Part shown: positions 36,235 to 45,639 of the stretch, piece after piece
Position numbering within the stretch: the first letter of the stretch is position 1
Layout of the letters: each line of letters begins with the position of its first letter
Assembly: GCF_000424385.1 (NCBI RefSeq)
Contig: NZ_AUJU01000001.1
Span: 1 to 64,000, forward strand
DNA: 64,000 bases
Origin: Butyrivibrio sp. LC3010
GTDB lineage: Bacteria; Bacillota; Clostridia; Lachnospirales; Lachnospiraceae
Reading direction: 5' to 3'
Notes under the pieces: model-generated
The model's input: only the letters and a program-made list of their open reading frames with translations
The model's database searches: none
Told to the model about the DNA's origin: nothing
Program-made: the position numbers and the translations under genes

Positions 36235-37002
36235 TTAACCCCTTTTGTTCTTTTTCTTAAGAACAGATGATTTTTTTACTTTTTCTTTTTTACTATGCTT
36301 ATTTTCCTTTTTATCGCTTTTAAAATTCTTATCATTATTTAGGCTTATATTATCTGCCTTTTCATTTTTCTTCTCTTTCTTATCAATGGCAAAATTTTCA
36401 TTAGCATCCCGATTTTTCTTGATTTGATGCTGTTTACCCTGTTTTTTGGTAACACTGTACCCAAACTTTCCAACTTTTTTTCCAAGCTTAAAATATTCAC
36501 CATGAGAATAAGCGATGAGATCAGCTGCATTTAGATCAAATCGCCCTCTTTCATCAAGATACTTATCATCAACTGTAACGCACAGAACTTCTGCCACAAA
36601 CATATCATGAGTTCCAAGTTCTATAACTTCTTTCACTTTACATTCAATATTCACAGGACTTTCAGAAATTCCCGGAGCATTTATTTTTTGAGATTTCTGT
36701 GGCGTTAATCTCATCTCTTTGAATTTATCGTAATCTCTTCCTGAACGAACACCGCACCAGTCTGTAGCTCTTACAAGTTCTGCACTTGTAAGATTAACTA
36801 CAAATTCTCCGGTTTCCTTTATTATGCTATGTGAATATCTGCTTTTCCTCACTGAAATTGTTAACATAGCAGGTGTACTGCACACATTTCCTGCCCATGC
36901 AACTGTAATAATATTTGGCTTTTCTCCTTCTCTTCCACAGCTTACCATCACTGCGGGAATCGGATAAAGCATATTTCCAGGCTTCCAAGTTTCCTTTGCC
37001 AT
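36235..37002 (-). CDS. Flavin reductase / flavoredoxin-type protein with a Lys-rich tail
   Basis: The 255-residue protein has an FMN-binding split-barrel domain (about 1-190) of the flavin reductase-like family: YPIPAVMVSCG, NIITVAWAGNVCS, and SRYSHSIIKETGEFVVNL are typical. Proteins of this group bind FMN and may donate electrons to unknown partners. The last 60 residues are highly unusual: a low-complexity stretch dominated by Lys, Glu and Asn, ending KKKNKRG. The upstream gene ybaK ends 44 bp before its start. ATG follows GAGGAGAATAATA. Confidence 0.85.
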   Translation of the reverse strand: MAKETWKPGNMLYPIPAVMVSCGREGEKPNIITVAWAGNVCSTPAMLTISVRKSRYSHSIIKETGEFVVNLTSAELVRATDWCGVRSGRDYDKFKEMRLTPQKSQKINAPGISESPVNIECKVKEVIELGTHDMFVAEVLCVTVDDKYLDERGRFDLNAADLIAYSHGEYFKLGKKVGKFGYSVTKKQGKQHQIKKNRDANENFAIDKKEKKNEKADNISLNNDKNFKSDKKENKHSKKEKVKKSSVLKKKNKRG

Positions 37003-37046
37003 TATTATTCTCCTCGTAAAATATCTTCTAACATGATTACTATCGA

Positions 37047-37523
37047 TCAGACACAGACATCTGCTGTTTGAAATCTGACTACCTTACTTAAATCATTTAC
37101 AGATATTTCCACCTGATATCCAACTTTACCAGCTGAAAAGAAAATTTTCTCATCATTTGTAATGCTCTCATGTATTATCGTTTTGAATGCTTTTTTCATT
37201 CCAATCGGAGAACATCCGCCATGTACATAACCTGTAAGTGGTAAAAGCTCTTTTTGCGGTATCATGTCAATTGATTTCTCAGAAACAGCTTTCGCTGCCT
37301 TTTTAAGATCAAGCTCCTCTTTTACCGGAATTACGAAAACATAATATTCTTTTGATTTACCTTGAGTAACAAGAGTCTTAAAAACCCTGTCTGCATCTTC
37401 ATTTAATATAGCAGCTATTTCTTCACCACTCATGGATGAATCAGGTTCATACATGTGACTGGTATAAGGTATCTTTTTACCTTCAAGAACTCTCATTACA
37501 TTTGTTTTATCTTCTTTAGCCAT
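37047..37523 (-). CDS. ybaK: Cys-tRNA(Pro)/Cys-tRNA(Cys) deacylase YbaK
   Basis: This trans-editing enzyme hydrolyses Cys mischarged onto tRNA(Pro). It has the YbaK/ProX fold: a Lys in VFKTLVTQGK, VIPVKEELDLKKAAKA, GYVHGGCSPIGMKK, and a C-terminal VSVNDL-like strand (here ISVNDLSKVV). ATG 37523 (MAKEDKTNVMRVLE) follows AAGGA seven bases upstream and gives 158 residues, the usual length; the 20 extra codons to 37583 lack support. It is first in a possible two-gene unit with the flavin reductase. Confidence 0.92.
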   Translation of the reverse strand: MAKEDKTNVMRVLEGKKIPYTSHMYEPDSSMSGEEIAAILNEDADRVFKTLVTQGKSKEYYVFVIPVKEELDLKKAAKAVSEKSIDMIPQKELLPLTGYVHGGCSPIGMKKAFKTIIHESITNDEKIFFSAGKVGYQVEISVNDLSKVVRFQTADVCV

Positions 37524-37633
37524 AACTATTTCCTTATATTTTTGTTCTTTTGTTAATATTATCATCAATACTGTTTTTTTCAAATGGATAACATCGCAAT
37601 ATGCTGGTCACAAACACTATAACAAAATAAGAA

Positions 37634-37769
37634 CAAAGAGTCGCTCGCGACTCTTTGCGCGCTGGTGTGCGCAAGCTTTAGCTTGCAAAATTCATCTGCG
37701 CACCAGTCGCATCCATAGCGGAGCGCTTTTTATTCAATAGGAAATCCGAAGGAATTTCCTATTGAATAA
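37634..37769. repeat. Composite of four hairpins in an intergenic region
   Basis: Between ybaK and the tRNA lie, in order: an 11-bp stem with a 2-base loop (CAAAGAGTCGC and complement, 37634-37657); a stem CTGGTG/CACCAG (37662-37706) enclosing GCAAGC/GCTTGC with loop TTTA; a short GC-rich block; and a 16-bp perfect inverted repeat (37730-37745 with 37754-37769, loop CCGAAGGA). No open frame covers them. The long stem is not followed by T residues in either direction, so it is not a plain terminator. It may be a small non-autonomous repeat or a structured RNA. Confidence 0.65.
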
Positions 37770-37799
37770 AAAAAGAAGTCTTAACAATGTAAGACTTCT
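37765..37799 (-). terminator. Terminator of tRNA-Arg
   Basis: Stem AGAAGTCTTA/TAAGACTTCT (37774-37799) is followed on the minus strand by a seven-T run, six bases after the tRNA 3' end. Confidence 0.88.
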
Positions 37800-37804
37800 C
37801 AAAC

Positions 37805-37876
37805 TGTTCCCGACGGGAATCGAACCCATAGCTAGCGCTTAGGAGGCGCTTGTTTTATCCGTTAAACTACGAGAAC
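37805..37876 (-). tRNA. tRNA-Arg (anticodon CCT)
   Basis: On the minus strand the 72 nt fold as a standard cloverleaf: acceptor GTTCTCG/CGGGAAC, D stem GTTT/AAAC, anticodon stem AGCGC/GCGCT with loop CTCCTAA (anticodon CCT), T arm with TTCGATT, and discriminator A. CCA is not encoded. It reads AGG codons. The gene stands alone with its own terminator. Confidence 0.95.
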
Positions 37877-38026
37877 ATCGATGCAAAATATATACTTTCT
37901 GCAACTTTTATATTTTATCACAGTGATTTTTTTAATTCAACCATGATGAATTGATTGCTGGTGTTCTTAATTAAAAATGGTATGAGATATAAAATTTATT
38001 CCATTAATTCTTTGATTTAGGGATAG

Positions 38027-38063
38027 TTATCCACAAAAAAGTATGACTTTTATTGTGGAAAAC
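38027..38063. promoter_or_regulatory. DnaA-box-like pair away from oriC
   Basis: A perfect TTATCCACA (38027-38035) and a TGTGGAAAA (about 38055) lie just past the 3' end of the DUF3881 gene, 12 kb from oriC. Perfect boxes are uncommon by chance, so this may titrate DnaA or regulate a neighbour. The remaining part of 37877-38084 shows nothing else. Confidence 0.35.
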
Positions 38064-38084
38064 TTTCCTTTTTCATCAAGATTC

Positions 38085-38978
38085 TTACATATCAGGATAA
38101 TTAACATACCCCTGCATCCAGATGTTTCCCTTAAATCTTCTGCCGGGAAGAGGTTCTCCCAGCAAATCTTTTTTATTTATACAAAGATCAAAAATAAGTT
38201 CATTACAATTAATTGTCATCATTTCGAGATTTTGTCCTGTCAGTTTATTTGTAACTTCATGACATTCCAATATTTCTCCCATCACCGAGTATTGATCACA
38301 TTCAACTCCAAACGGCATAAAATAATTATCAATTATTGTATAAATATCTGTTGTCTTTATGTGCTTTGTTATGGCACTGTATGTATCCATTTCTTCAATT
38401 GAAAGAGATTCCATTGCTGATTCATCACCTTTACGTGCCTTGTACATCAGTTTTTCTCTTTCTCTTATTCGCTTTTTTTCATACTTCTTATCACTATCAG
38501 TTTTTGCTATAGGCATAACTATTGTGCCTTTAAGAGAAAGTGCTGATAAAGTAAGGGTTGTGCCTTTGATTGGGAATCTGTTTTCATTTTGAATTTTTAT
38601 ATAAGGCACCATGTTCTGAAGATAGAAAATAATTGTTACTCCTACTCTCAGATCATCACATACACCTGCATATGATTCATTGGATGAGTGTCTTGAAACA
38701 GTTATATCTTCTTCAGTAGTTATTCTTGTTCCTTTGATATATGGATAATAGTAATCATATAGGAATTTGTCCTGCTCATTGAATTCGCCGCAAACACAAA
38801 TTCCTATTCCATCAGCGAAATCCTTGCAGAATTCTCCAATTAGTTTTTCTCCATCTTTCGTAACATAGGATCTTGAGTCAGCTTGTTGAACTGTCATAGC
38901 TATTAACTGTTGAATATCTTCTCTGCTTTTAAAATTTTCAAAGCCTATGGCTCTTAAATAATTATGCAAGGATTTCAC
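38085..38978 (-). CDS. DUF3881 family protein
   Basis: This is a conserved Lachnospiraceae protein of unknown function, 297 residues, starting MKSLHNYLRAIGF as in its homologues. It is soluble, with no signal or membrane segment. A charged helical stretch around residues 158-180 is rich in Lys, Arg and Glu. ATG has a strong AGGAGGTG ribosome site. It lies 32 bp downstream of serS, at the end of the origin-proximal parA-parB-DUF4446-serS run, a placement shared by relatives. Confidence 0.8.
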   Translation of the reverse strand: MKSLHNYLRAIGFENFKSREDIQQLIAMTVQQADSRSYVTKDGEKLIGEFCKDFADGIGICVCGEFNEQDKFLYDYYYPYIKGTRITTEEDITVSRHSSNESYAGVCDDLRVGVTIIFYLQNMVPYIKIQNENRFPIKGTTLTLSALSLKGTIVMPIAKTDSDKKYEKKRIREREKLMYKARKGDESAMESLSIEEMDTYSAITKHIKTTDIYTIIDNYFMPFGVECDQYSVMGEILECHEVTNKLTGQNLEMMTINCNELIFDLCINKKDLLGEPLPGRRFKGNIWMQGYVNYPDM

Positions 38979-39010
38979 CTCCTTTCTATTTAATAAATTA
39001 AAACATGTAT

Positions 39011-40297
39011 TTATTTTTCTGGTATAAGTTTTTCTTTTCCGCCCATGTAAGGTCTTAATGCTACAGGAACATTTACTGAACCGTCTTCATTAAGATTGTT
39101 CTCTAAAAATGCGATAAGCATACGAGGCGGTGCTACTACAGTATTATTTAATGTGTGAGCTAGATAATTTCCGTCTTTACTCTTAATTCTAATCTTAAGT
39201 CTTCTTGCCTGAGCATCACCTAAGTTAGAACAGCTTCCAACTTCAAAGTATTTCTTCTGTCTAGGTGACCATGCTTCTACGTCACAGGACTTGCACTTAA
39301 GATCTGCAAGGTCTCCTGAGCAGCATTCCAATGTACGAACCGGAATATCAAGTGATCTAAATAAATCAACTGTATTCTGCCAAAGCTTGTCATACCACAT
39401 CTTTGATTCTTCAGGCTTGCATACAACAATCATTTCCTGTTTTTCAAACTGATGGATTCTATAAACTCCACGTTCTTCAATTCCGTGGGCACCTTTTTCT
39501 TTTCTGAAGCAAGGTGAATAACTTGTAAGTGTCTGCGGTAATTCTTCTTCTAATATCTGCTGATCTTTAAATTTACCAATCATTGAATGCTCACTTGTTC
39601 CGATAAGATACAAGTCTTCACCTTCAATCTTGTACATCATGGCTTCCATCTCAGGGAAACTCATAACACCTTCAACAACATTCCCATGAATCATAAAAGG
39701 AGGAACACAATATGTAAATCCTCTATCAATCATGAAATCTCTAGCATAAGAAATAACAGCTGAATGAAGTCTTGCTATATCTCCCATGAGATAATAGAAA
39801 CCATTTCCTGCAACTCTTCTTGCAGCATCAAAATCAATACCGTTAAATCTTTCCATTATATCTGTATGATAAGGTATTTCAAAATCAGGAACAAACGGAT
39901 CTCCAAATTTCTCAATTTCTACATTTTCAGAGTCATCCTTACCAATCGGTACACTCTCATCAATGATCTGAGGAATAACCATCATTATCTTCATTACTTT
40001 TTCATCGACAACTTTCTGATTTTCCTCAAGTTCTTCCAGTCTCTTTGCATTGGCAGCTACTTCTGCTTTTTTAGCCTCAGCTTCTTCTTTTTTACCCTGT
40101 GCCATTAATGCACCGATTTCTTTGGATATCTTATTTTTGTGAGCTCTTAAATTATCTGCTTCCTGCTGATTTTTTCTGCGCTCATCATCAAGCTCGATTA
40201 CTTCATCTACTAACGGAAGTTTTTCATCCTGAAATTTCTTCTTTATATTTTCCTTTACAAGTTCAGGATTTTCTCTTAAAAATCTAATGTCTATCAT
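39011..40297 (-). CDS. serS: Seryl-tRNA synthetase
   Basis: SerS charges tRNA(Ser). Its 428 residues begin with MIDIRFLRENPELVKENIKK and the long N-terminal coiled-coil arm (about 30-105) that grips the tRNA extra arm. Class II motifs are in place: motif 2 around SPCFRKEKGAHGIEERGVYR and motif 3 in LNNTVVAPPRMLIAFLENN. No T-box leader is visible; it follows the DUF4446 gene by 27 bp and is likely in the par operon. Confidence 0.97.
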   Translation of the reverse strand: MIDIRFLRENPELVKENIKKKFQDEKLPLVDEVIELDDERRKNQQEADNLRAHKNKISKEIGALMAQGKKEEAEAKKAEVAANAKRLEELEENQKVVDEKVMKIMMVIPQIIDESVPIGKDDSENVEIEKFGDPFVPDFEIPYHTDIMERFNGIDFDAARRVAGNGFYYLMGDIARLHSAVISYARDFMIDRGFTYCVPPFMIHGNVVEGVMSFPEMEAMMYKIEGEDLYLIGTSEHSMIGKFKDQQILEEELPQTLTSYSPCFRKEKGAHGIEERGVYRIHQFEKQEMIVVCKPEESKMWYDKLWQNTVDLFRSLDIPVRTLECCSGDLADLKCKSCDVEAWSPRQKKYFEVGSCSNLGDAQARRLKIRIKSKDGNYLAHTLNNTVVAPPRMLIAFLENNLNEDGSVNVPVALRPYMGGKEKLIPEK

Positions 40298-40324
40298 TTT
40301 TTATTCCCCTTTAAATAATATATT

Positions 40325-40837
40325 TTAATTTTGATAATCAATTGCTTCATTTAATGCCATCTGCTCTTCATCTCCAAGTTCAAGCTTACATTTTCCATGT
40401 CTTATTTCTTTGGAGTATGAATAGCATCCATCTGAACTGTGAACGGAATTCAATAAGAATCCATTATTATCTTCATCAAGAAGTGCTATTGAATAACTTA
40501 ATTGTCCACCCATCTGATTAAATGCGTCATACTTTACTATCCCAACTTTTTGAAAGCATGTTGCTAATCTGTCATATAAATCATCTATATCTTTTTGATT
40601 CTTTTCTGTTGTTGCTTTAATAATCTTATTATCTTCAAAAAGAGCTACTATTTCATCTTCAAGGGAAGCTGCTTCTCTTCCCTTCATAAATCTTGATATC
40701 TGCTCTTTTATTTTATTTACCTTATTCCCCTGAATAAATATTAAAACAAACTGGATTATTATAATTACAAGTAATGCAATAAGTATAAAGGCAATATCAA
40801 TATTTAATCCAAGTTGTTCAAATAAGTTACTGTTCAT
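40325..40837 (-). CDS. DUF4446 family membrane-anchored protein
   Basis: The 170-residue protein has one N-terminal transmembrane helix (about 13-33, IAFILIALLVIIIIQFVLIF), a short helical linker and a soluble domain containing VGIVKYDAFNQMGGQLSYSIALLDEDNNGF, the family core. DUF4446 genes usually follow parB in Firmicutes, as here (12 bp gap). The function is unknown; the location suggests a link to cell division or segregation, by inference only. Confidence 0.85.
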   Translation of the reverse strand: MNSNLFEQLGLNIDIAFILIALLVIIIIQFVLIFIQGNKVNKIKEQISRFMKGREAASLEDEIVALFEDNKIIKATTEKNQKDIDDLYDRLATCFQKVGIVKYDAFNQMGGQLSYSIALLDEDNNGFLLNSVHSSDGCYSYSKEIRHGKCKLELGDEEQMALNEAIDYQN

Positions 40838-40849
40838 ACCATATCACCC

Positions 40850-41749
40850 CTATTTAAATAATCTTTCTGTTATTTTTTCAAGATCATCTGTACTATAGAA
40901 TTCTATTTCAATTTTTCCTATTCCATCTCCCTTAGTAGATATTGAAACTTTAGTACCTGTAGCTTGTGTACATTTATCTTCCAGTTCTCTATATACTGAT
41001 TCAACGCTTGGATTCAAATTTGTTTTCTTTTTATTATTCTGTTTAGGAGTTTTACCTAAATTTTTAACAAGCTTTTCAGTATCACGAACACTCATTTTCT
41101 GGTCAAATATCTGCTCGGCAATTTGTATCTGCTTTTCTTTATCTTCGATAGAAATAATTGCTCTTGCATGTCCTGTCGAAAGCTTTCCATCAATAACCAT
41201 CTGGCGAACTTCCTCACAGAGTTTGAGTAGTCTTAATGAGTTTGTAATTGCTACACGACTTTTTGAAACTTTTTCAGCGACAACATCCTGGGTATAACCG
41301 AAATCATCAATAAGTTTTTTAAATGCTAATGCTTCATCTATAGGATTCAAATCATCTCTTTGAATATTGTCTATAAGAGCATACTCTGCTATTTCCTGAT
41401 CAGAGAGATTCTTAATAATTACAGGCACTTCTTTAAGTCCGGCTTTTTTAGCTGCTCTCCATCTTCTTTCACCACCGATAATTTCATAGTGGTCTCCTCT
41501 GTCCTGTACAATGAGAGGGTTAATAATACCATATTGTTTAATTGAATCAGATAACTCTAACAATTTATCTTCATCGAATATTTTTCTTGGCTGATCTCTA
41601 TTTGGCTCAACCTTTGTAATATTTACTGTAACAATCTGTCCATCTTCATGATTGCTATTATCACTCTTTTTAGTAGAAGAAGCAGGTGCAGGTGCTATCA
41701 AAGCATCCAAACCTTTTCCCAATCCTCTTTTAACATTTTTAGTTGCCAT
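40850..41749 (-). CDS. parB: ParB/Spo0J chromosome partitioning protein
   Basis: ParB binds parS, spreads as a CTP-dependent clamp and, with ParA, segregates the origin. Its 299 residues have a basic N terminus (KRGLGKGLDALI, the ParA-stimulating segment), the ParB/Srx CTP-binding domain with PNRDQPRKIFDEDKL and GERRWRAAK, a helix-turn-helix (YTQDVVAEKVSKSRVAITNSLRLLKL, split here as two helices) and a C-terminal dimerisation domain. It follows parA by 92 bp, a gap that contains a near-parS site. Confidence 0.96.
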   Translation of the reverse strand: MATKNVKRGLGKGLDALIAPAPASSTKKSDNSNHEDGQIVTVNITKVEPNRDQPRKIFDEDKLLELSDSIKQYGIINPLIVQDRGDHYEIIGGERRWRAAKKAGLKEVPVIIKNLSDQEIAEYALIDNIQRDDLNPIDEALAFKKLIDDFGYTQDVVAEKVSKSRVAITNSLRLLKLCEEVRQMVIDGKLSTGHARAIISIEDKEKQIQIAEQIFDQKMSVRDTEKLVKNLGKTPKQNNKKKTNLNPSVESVYRELEDKCTQATGTKVSISTKGDGIGKIEIEFYSTDDLEKITERLFK

Positions 41750-41797
41750 TCATTTCCTCTTTCCTTTTTTATTAAATATATGTTATTAAAATTTTTT

Positions 41798-41813
41798 TGT
41801 TTCACGTGATACC
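41798..41813. promoter_or_regulatory. Imperfect parS site
   Basis: TGTTTCACGTGATACC matches the 16-bp parS consensus at 14 positions and lies between parA and parB. It may act in ParB autoregulation. Confidence 0.65.
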
Positions 41814-41841
41814 ATTTATACCATATATTCAATAGTTTTAT

Positions 41842-42606
41842 TTAGAATTTTCTCCCAATAACTTCATCTGCCAATAATCTATATGCCTCAGCTCCTGATG
41901 ACTTAGTATCATATAAATTAATAGGAAGACCATAACTGGGAGCTTCAGCTAATCTGATATTTCTTGGAATAATGGTTTTATATACATTTTCTGAAATATG
42001 GTCTTTAACATTTTCTACTACTTGCATGGAAAGATTAGTTCTGGAATCGTACATTGTGAAAATAACACCTTCCATCTCAAGATCTTCATTTAATCTTTCT
42101 TTCACAAGATTTACCGTGTGTACCAATTGACTTAATCCTTCCAATGCATAATACTCACATTGAATCGGAACTAATACTGTATTTGCAGTAGTCATAGCAT
42201 TAATAGTCAACATACTTAATGAAGGAGGACAATCTATGATAATAAAATCATAATTCTTTCTAATCTTTTCAATTGCCTTTTTTAGTATAAATTCTTTTTC
42301 TTCCATGTCAATCAATTCAATTTCTACTGCAGCTAAGTTGACATTGGAAGGTATAATATCTACCCCATCTACGACATCTTTGTAAAGTGCATCATTTACT
42401 TTGCACTCTCCAATCAGTAATTCATATATAGTATTTTCTAACTGATTTTTATTTAATCCAAATCCACTGGTAGTATTTCCCTGAGGATCTGTATCTATAA
42501 CTAATACTTTTTTTCCTTTCTCTGCTAATGTTGCAGACAGATTGATTGATGTAGTAGTTTTACCGACTCCACCCTTTTGGTTAGCTATTGCAATTGCTCG
42601 TCCCAT
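41842..42606 (-). CDS. parA: ParA/Soj chromosome partitioning ATPase
   Basis: ParA is a deviant Walker-type ATPase that forms DNA-bound dimers and, with ParB, positions origins; in Bacillus, Soj also regulates DnaA. It has 254 residues. The deviant Walker A is KGGVGKTT (residues 10-17), with the signature Lys, Walker A' VLVIDTDPQGN, and Walker B FIIIDCPPSL. It lies next to oriC in the usual parA-parB order, with two parS sites in its upstream region. Confidence 0.97.
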   Translation of the reverse strand: MGRAIAIANQKGGVGKTTTSINLSATLAEKGKKVLVIDTDPQGNTTSGFGLNKNQLENTIYELLIGECKVNDALYKDVVDGVDIIPSNVNLAAVEIELIDMEEKEFILKKAIEKIRKNYDFIIIDCPPSLSMLTINAMTTANTVLVPIQCEYYALEGLSQLVHTVNLVKERLNEDLEMEGVIFTMYDSRTNLSMQVVENVKDHISENVYKTIIPRNIRLAEAPSYGLPINLYDTKSSGAEAYRLLADEVIGRKF

Positions 42607-42810
42607 TATTTTTTTCTCTCCCTCTTAATTTTTAACCTTGTAATTATATCATAATTTTTCTCTTTGCGTTTAAGATGTGACAATTCTAAAGACAAAGAAT
42701 TATATAAAAATCTTCTTTTTAAAAGTATTTACTAAATTATATCTATTTTTTGCACAATAATACTTCTATTAATGTTTCACGATTTGAAATAACTATATAT
42801 TGGGTTTATA

Positions 42811-42826
42811 TGTTTCACGTGAAACA
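42811..42826. promoter_or_regulatory. parS site (perfect)
   Basis: TGTTTCACGTGAAACA matches the ParB-binding consensus at all 16 positions. It sits upstream of parA in the 291-bp parA-rsmG space, which is otherwise AT-rich. A half-site TGTTTCACGA lies nearby at about 42774. Confidence 0.95.
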
Positions 42827-42858
42827 ATTTATTGTAAAATTTTTATTTTAAATTGTAA

Positions 42859-42874
42859 TGTTTCACGTGAAACT
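42859..42874. promoter_or_regulatory. parS site (15/16)
   Basis: TGTTTCACGTGAAACT differs from the consensus only at the last base and lies 32 bp from the perfect site at 42811. Confidence 0.92.
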
Positions 42875-42897
42875 TTTATACTACAGACAACTATCCT

Positions 42898-43635
42898 TTA
42901 TAATGGATTTTTCTGAGGTGTTCCAGCTTTACGCGGATACTTTGAAGATGTTTCCTGAACCTTATCTATAATACAAATTGTTCTTTTAATATCTGAGTTA
43001 GGTAATACAAATTCTTCAACAAGTTTTATTTTCCCACCTAAAAGAAAAATTGCATTCTTAGCTTCTTTGACTTCTTCTATTCCTTTATCGCCTTTATAAG
43101 CAATAAAGCATCCACCTTTTTTTACATAAGGTAAATCATACTCACATAAGGTTGAAAATCTTGCTACTGCTCTTGAAACTGCTACATCAAATTTTTCGCG
43201 AAGTACACCATTTTTTGAATCAGCAAAATCTTCTGCTCTTCCATGAACAGTCTTAATAGAACCTTCTTTATTTAATGAAAGCTCATCAATAACTTTGTTT
43301 AAAAATGTAATTCTCTTTTGTAATGAATCTAATAGGGTTACATTTAATTCCGGATAAAAAATCTTTAAAATTATTCCTGGAAATCCTGCACCTGTTCCTA
43401 TATCAATTACCGACAATGATTGATTTTGAAAATCAAAAAACTGGCAGGATGAAACTGAATCCACAAAATGTAATTTACATACATCTTCAAATTCAGTAAT
43501 CGCTGTAAGATTTATTTTTTCATTCCACTCCAATAAAAGCTTATAGTATTTCTCTAACTGATCAATTTGCTCATCAGTTATTGAAATATTGTATTCTTCC
43601 AAATCTCTTACAAGATTATCAAAGTTATTATTCAA
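42898..43635 (-). CDS. rsmG: 16S rRNA (guanine527-N7)-methyltransferase
   Basis: RsmG (GidB) methylates G527 of 16S rRNA; its loss gives low-level streptomycin resistance. It has 245 residues. The SAM-binding motif is VIDIGTGAGFPGIILKI, preceded by the family block KINLTAI and followed by DSLQKRITFLNKV and AVSRAVARF. It lies between mnmG and the parA operon, with parS sites on both sides. Confidence 0.96.
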   Translation of the reverse strand: MNNNFDNLVRDLEEYNISITDEQIDQLEKYYKLLLEWNEKINLTAITEFEDVCKLHFVDSVSSCQFFDFQNQSLSVIDIGTGAGFPGIILKIFYPELNVTLLDSLQKRITFLNKVIDELSLNKEGSIKTVHGRAEDFADSKNGVLREKFDVAVSRAVARFSTLCEYDLPYVKKGGCFIAYKGDKGIEEVKEAKNAIFLLGGKIKLVEEFVLPNSDIKRTICIIDKVQETSSKYPRKAGTPQKNPL

Positions 43636-43666
43636 AATTAGTACTCCTTAAAAATACAAGATGTAG

Positions 43667-43682
43667 TGTTTCACGTGAAACA
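43667..43682. promoter_or_regulatory. parS site (perfect)
   Basis: A third full-strength site, identical to the 16-bp consensus, lies in the 57-bp space between rsmG and mnmG. Confidence 0.95.
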
Positions 43683-43692
43683 TATAATATAA

Positions 43693-45621
43693 TTAGTGGT
43701 TATTATTTCTGTTATAATTTTCAAGGTAAACAAGTAAAACTGAAATATCAGCCGGATTAACTCCACTTATACGAGAAGCCTGTCCAACATTTTTCGGCTT
43801 AAACTTTTTAAGATTTGCTCTGGCTTCGAGTCTCAAACTTATTACATCATCGTAATCTATATTAGAAGGAATTTTCTTATTTTCCATCTTTTTGAATTTA
43901 TCAACCTGACGTTGCTGTCTTTCGATATATCCTTCATATTTAATATTTATCTCAACCTGCTCTATAACATCATTCGGTAATGAAGGTCTGTCTTTATCAA
44001 GTTCTTTGATATTTTCATAATTTAATTCAGGTCTGCAAATAAGTTCAGCAAGTGAGACTGCCGTTTTTAATTTTGGAGAATTAAGTTTTTCCATAAATTC
44101 CTGGACATTAGAAGAAGCACCTACTTTTATACTTTTCAATCTGTCCATTTCATTTTTAATCTGTTCTTCCTTCTTAATCAAAGCTGAATATTTTTCTTCT
44201 GAGATAAGACCTACTTCATATCCTTTTTTTCTCAGACGAATATCTGCATTATCTTGTCTAAGTAAAAGTCTATACTCGGCTCTTGATGTCATCATTCTAT
44301 ATGGTTCCAAATTATCCTTTGTAACAATGTCATCTACAAGAACTCCAATATATCCTTCAGATCTGTCAATTGATAAGTATGGCTTATTTAAAATTTGCAT
44401 TGATGCATTTATACCTGCATACAATCCCTGTGCTGCAGCTTCTTCATAACCACTACTTCCATTAAACTGACCTGCACTGAAAAGTCCATGGATATTTTTT
44501 ATTTCCAATGTGGGTGCAAGCTGACCTGAACATAAACAATCATATTCAATTGCATATGCATTTTTTACTATCACACAGTTTTCAAGTCCGGGAACAGATC
44601 TATACATTTTAAGCTGAACATCCTCAGGCATTGAAGAAGACATTCCGTCTACATACATCTCATTTGTATAAGTTCCTTCGGGTTCAATAAATACCTGGTG
44701 TCTGATCTTATCCGGGAATTTTACTACCTTATCTTCTATTGAAGGACAATATCTGGGACCTATTCCTTCAATCACTCCAGAATAAATAGGTGATCTATGT
44801 ATGTTTTCTCGGATTATTTCATGCGTTTTTTCGTTTGTATATGTCAGATAACAATTATACTGCTCTTTCTGAATATCATCAGGATTTGTATCAAAAGAAA
44901 AAGGAATAACCGGGGTATCACCAGTCTGTATTTCCATTTTCGAATAATCAATTGTACTACCATCCATTCTTGCAGGTGTTCCGGTTTTAAATCTTCTTAA
45001 TTCAACTCCTGCTTTTATCAAAGAATCAGAAAGTAAATTAGAAGGCTGTAACCCATTCGGACCAGTGTAAGAAATAGATTCACCACATAAACATCTACTC
45101 TTTAAATAAGTTCCGGTACATAATATTACTGCCTTTGATTCATAAACTAATCCGGTTACAGTCTTAACACCTCTTACTGTTTTTGAGTATCCTGATTCCA
45201 ATAATTCCTTATCTTCATTCTGATCAAGTTCATCAAACAATATTTCTTCAATCTCAGATTGCTTTATCATAAGATTTTTTTGAGACTGAAGTATCATTTT
45301 CATAGATTTGGAATATTCAAGTTTATCAGCCTGAGCTCGAAGTGAATGTATTGCAGGACCTTTAGATTTATTAAGCATTTTAGATTGAAGATATGTTTTA
45401 TCAATATTTTTTCCCATCTCTCCACCTAAAGCATCTATTTCTCTAACAAGATGTCCTTTTGATGAACCACCAATATGCGGATTACAAGGCATAAAGGCAA
45501 TATTATCTACACTAAGTGTAAACACAATAGTTTTAAGACCAAGTCTTGCTGCAGCAAGTCCGGCCTCACAACCAGCATGTCCACCACCAATTACTATCAC
45601 ATCAACTCTATCAGCTATCAT
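43693..45621 (-). CDS. mnmG: tRNA uridine 5-carboxymethylaminomethyl modification enzyme MnmG
   Basis: MnmG (GidA) with MnmE installs the cmnm5 group on wobble U34 of several tRNAs, using FAD and methylene-tetrahydrofolate. Its 642 residues begin with the FAD motif [21 protein letters not shown] (given here as family block; 9-29), followed by [22 protein letters not shown] split in two blocks. [17 protein letters not shown] and the C-terminal MnmE-binding domain with [13 protein letters not shown] are intact. The gene lies 18 bp downstream of mnmE. Confidence 0.96.
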   Translation of the reverse strand: MIADRVDVIVIGGGHAGCEAGLAAARLGLKTIVFTLSVDNIAFMPCNPHIGGSSKGHLVREIDALGGEMGKNIDKTYLQSKMLNKSKGPAIHSLRAQADKLEYSKSMKMILQSQKNLMIKQSEIEEILFDELDQNEDKELLESGYSKTVRGVKTVTGLVYESKAVILCTGTYLKSRCLCGESISYTGPNGLQPSNLLSDSLIKAGVELRRFKTGTPARMDGSTIDYSKMEIQTGDTPVIPFSFDTNPDDIQKEQYNCYLTYTNEKTHEIIRENIHRSPIYSGVIEGIGPRYCPSIEDKVVKFPDKIRHQVFIEPEGTYTNEMYVDGMSSSMPEDVQLKMYRSVPGLENCVIVKNAYAIEYDCLCSGQLAPTLEIKNIHGLFSAGQFNGSSGYEEAAAQGLYAGINASMQILNKPYLSIDRSEGYIGVLVDDIVTKDNLEPYRMMTSRAEYRLLLRQDNADIRLRKKGYEVGLISEEKYSALIKKEEQIKNEMDRLKSIKVGASSNVQEFMEKLNSPKLKTAVSLAELICRPELNYENIKELDKDRPSLPNDVIEQVEINIKYEGYIERQQRQVDKFKKMENKKIPSNIDYDDVISLRLEARANLKKFKPKNVGQASRISGVNPADISVLLVYLENYNRNNNH

Positions 45622-45639
45622 TTATACTCTCCAAAAATT

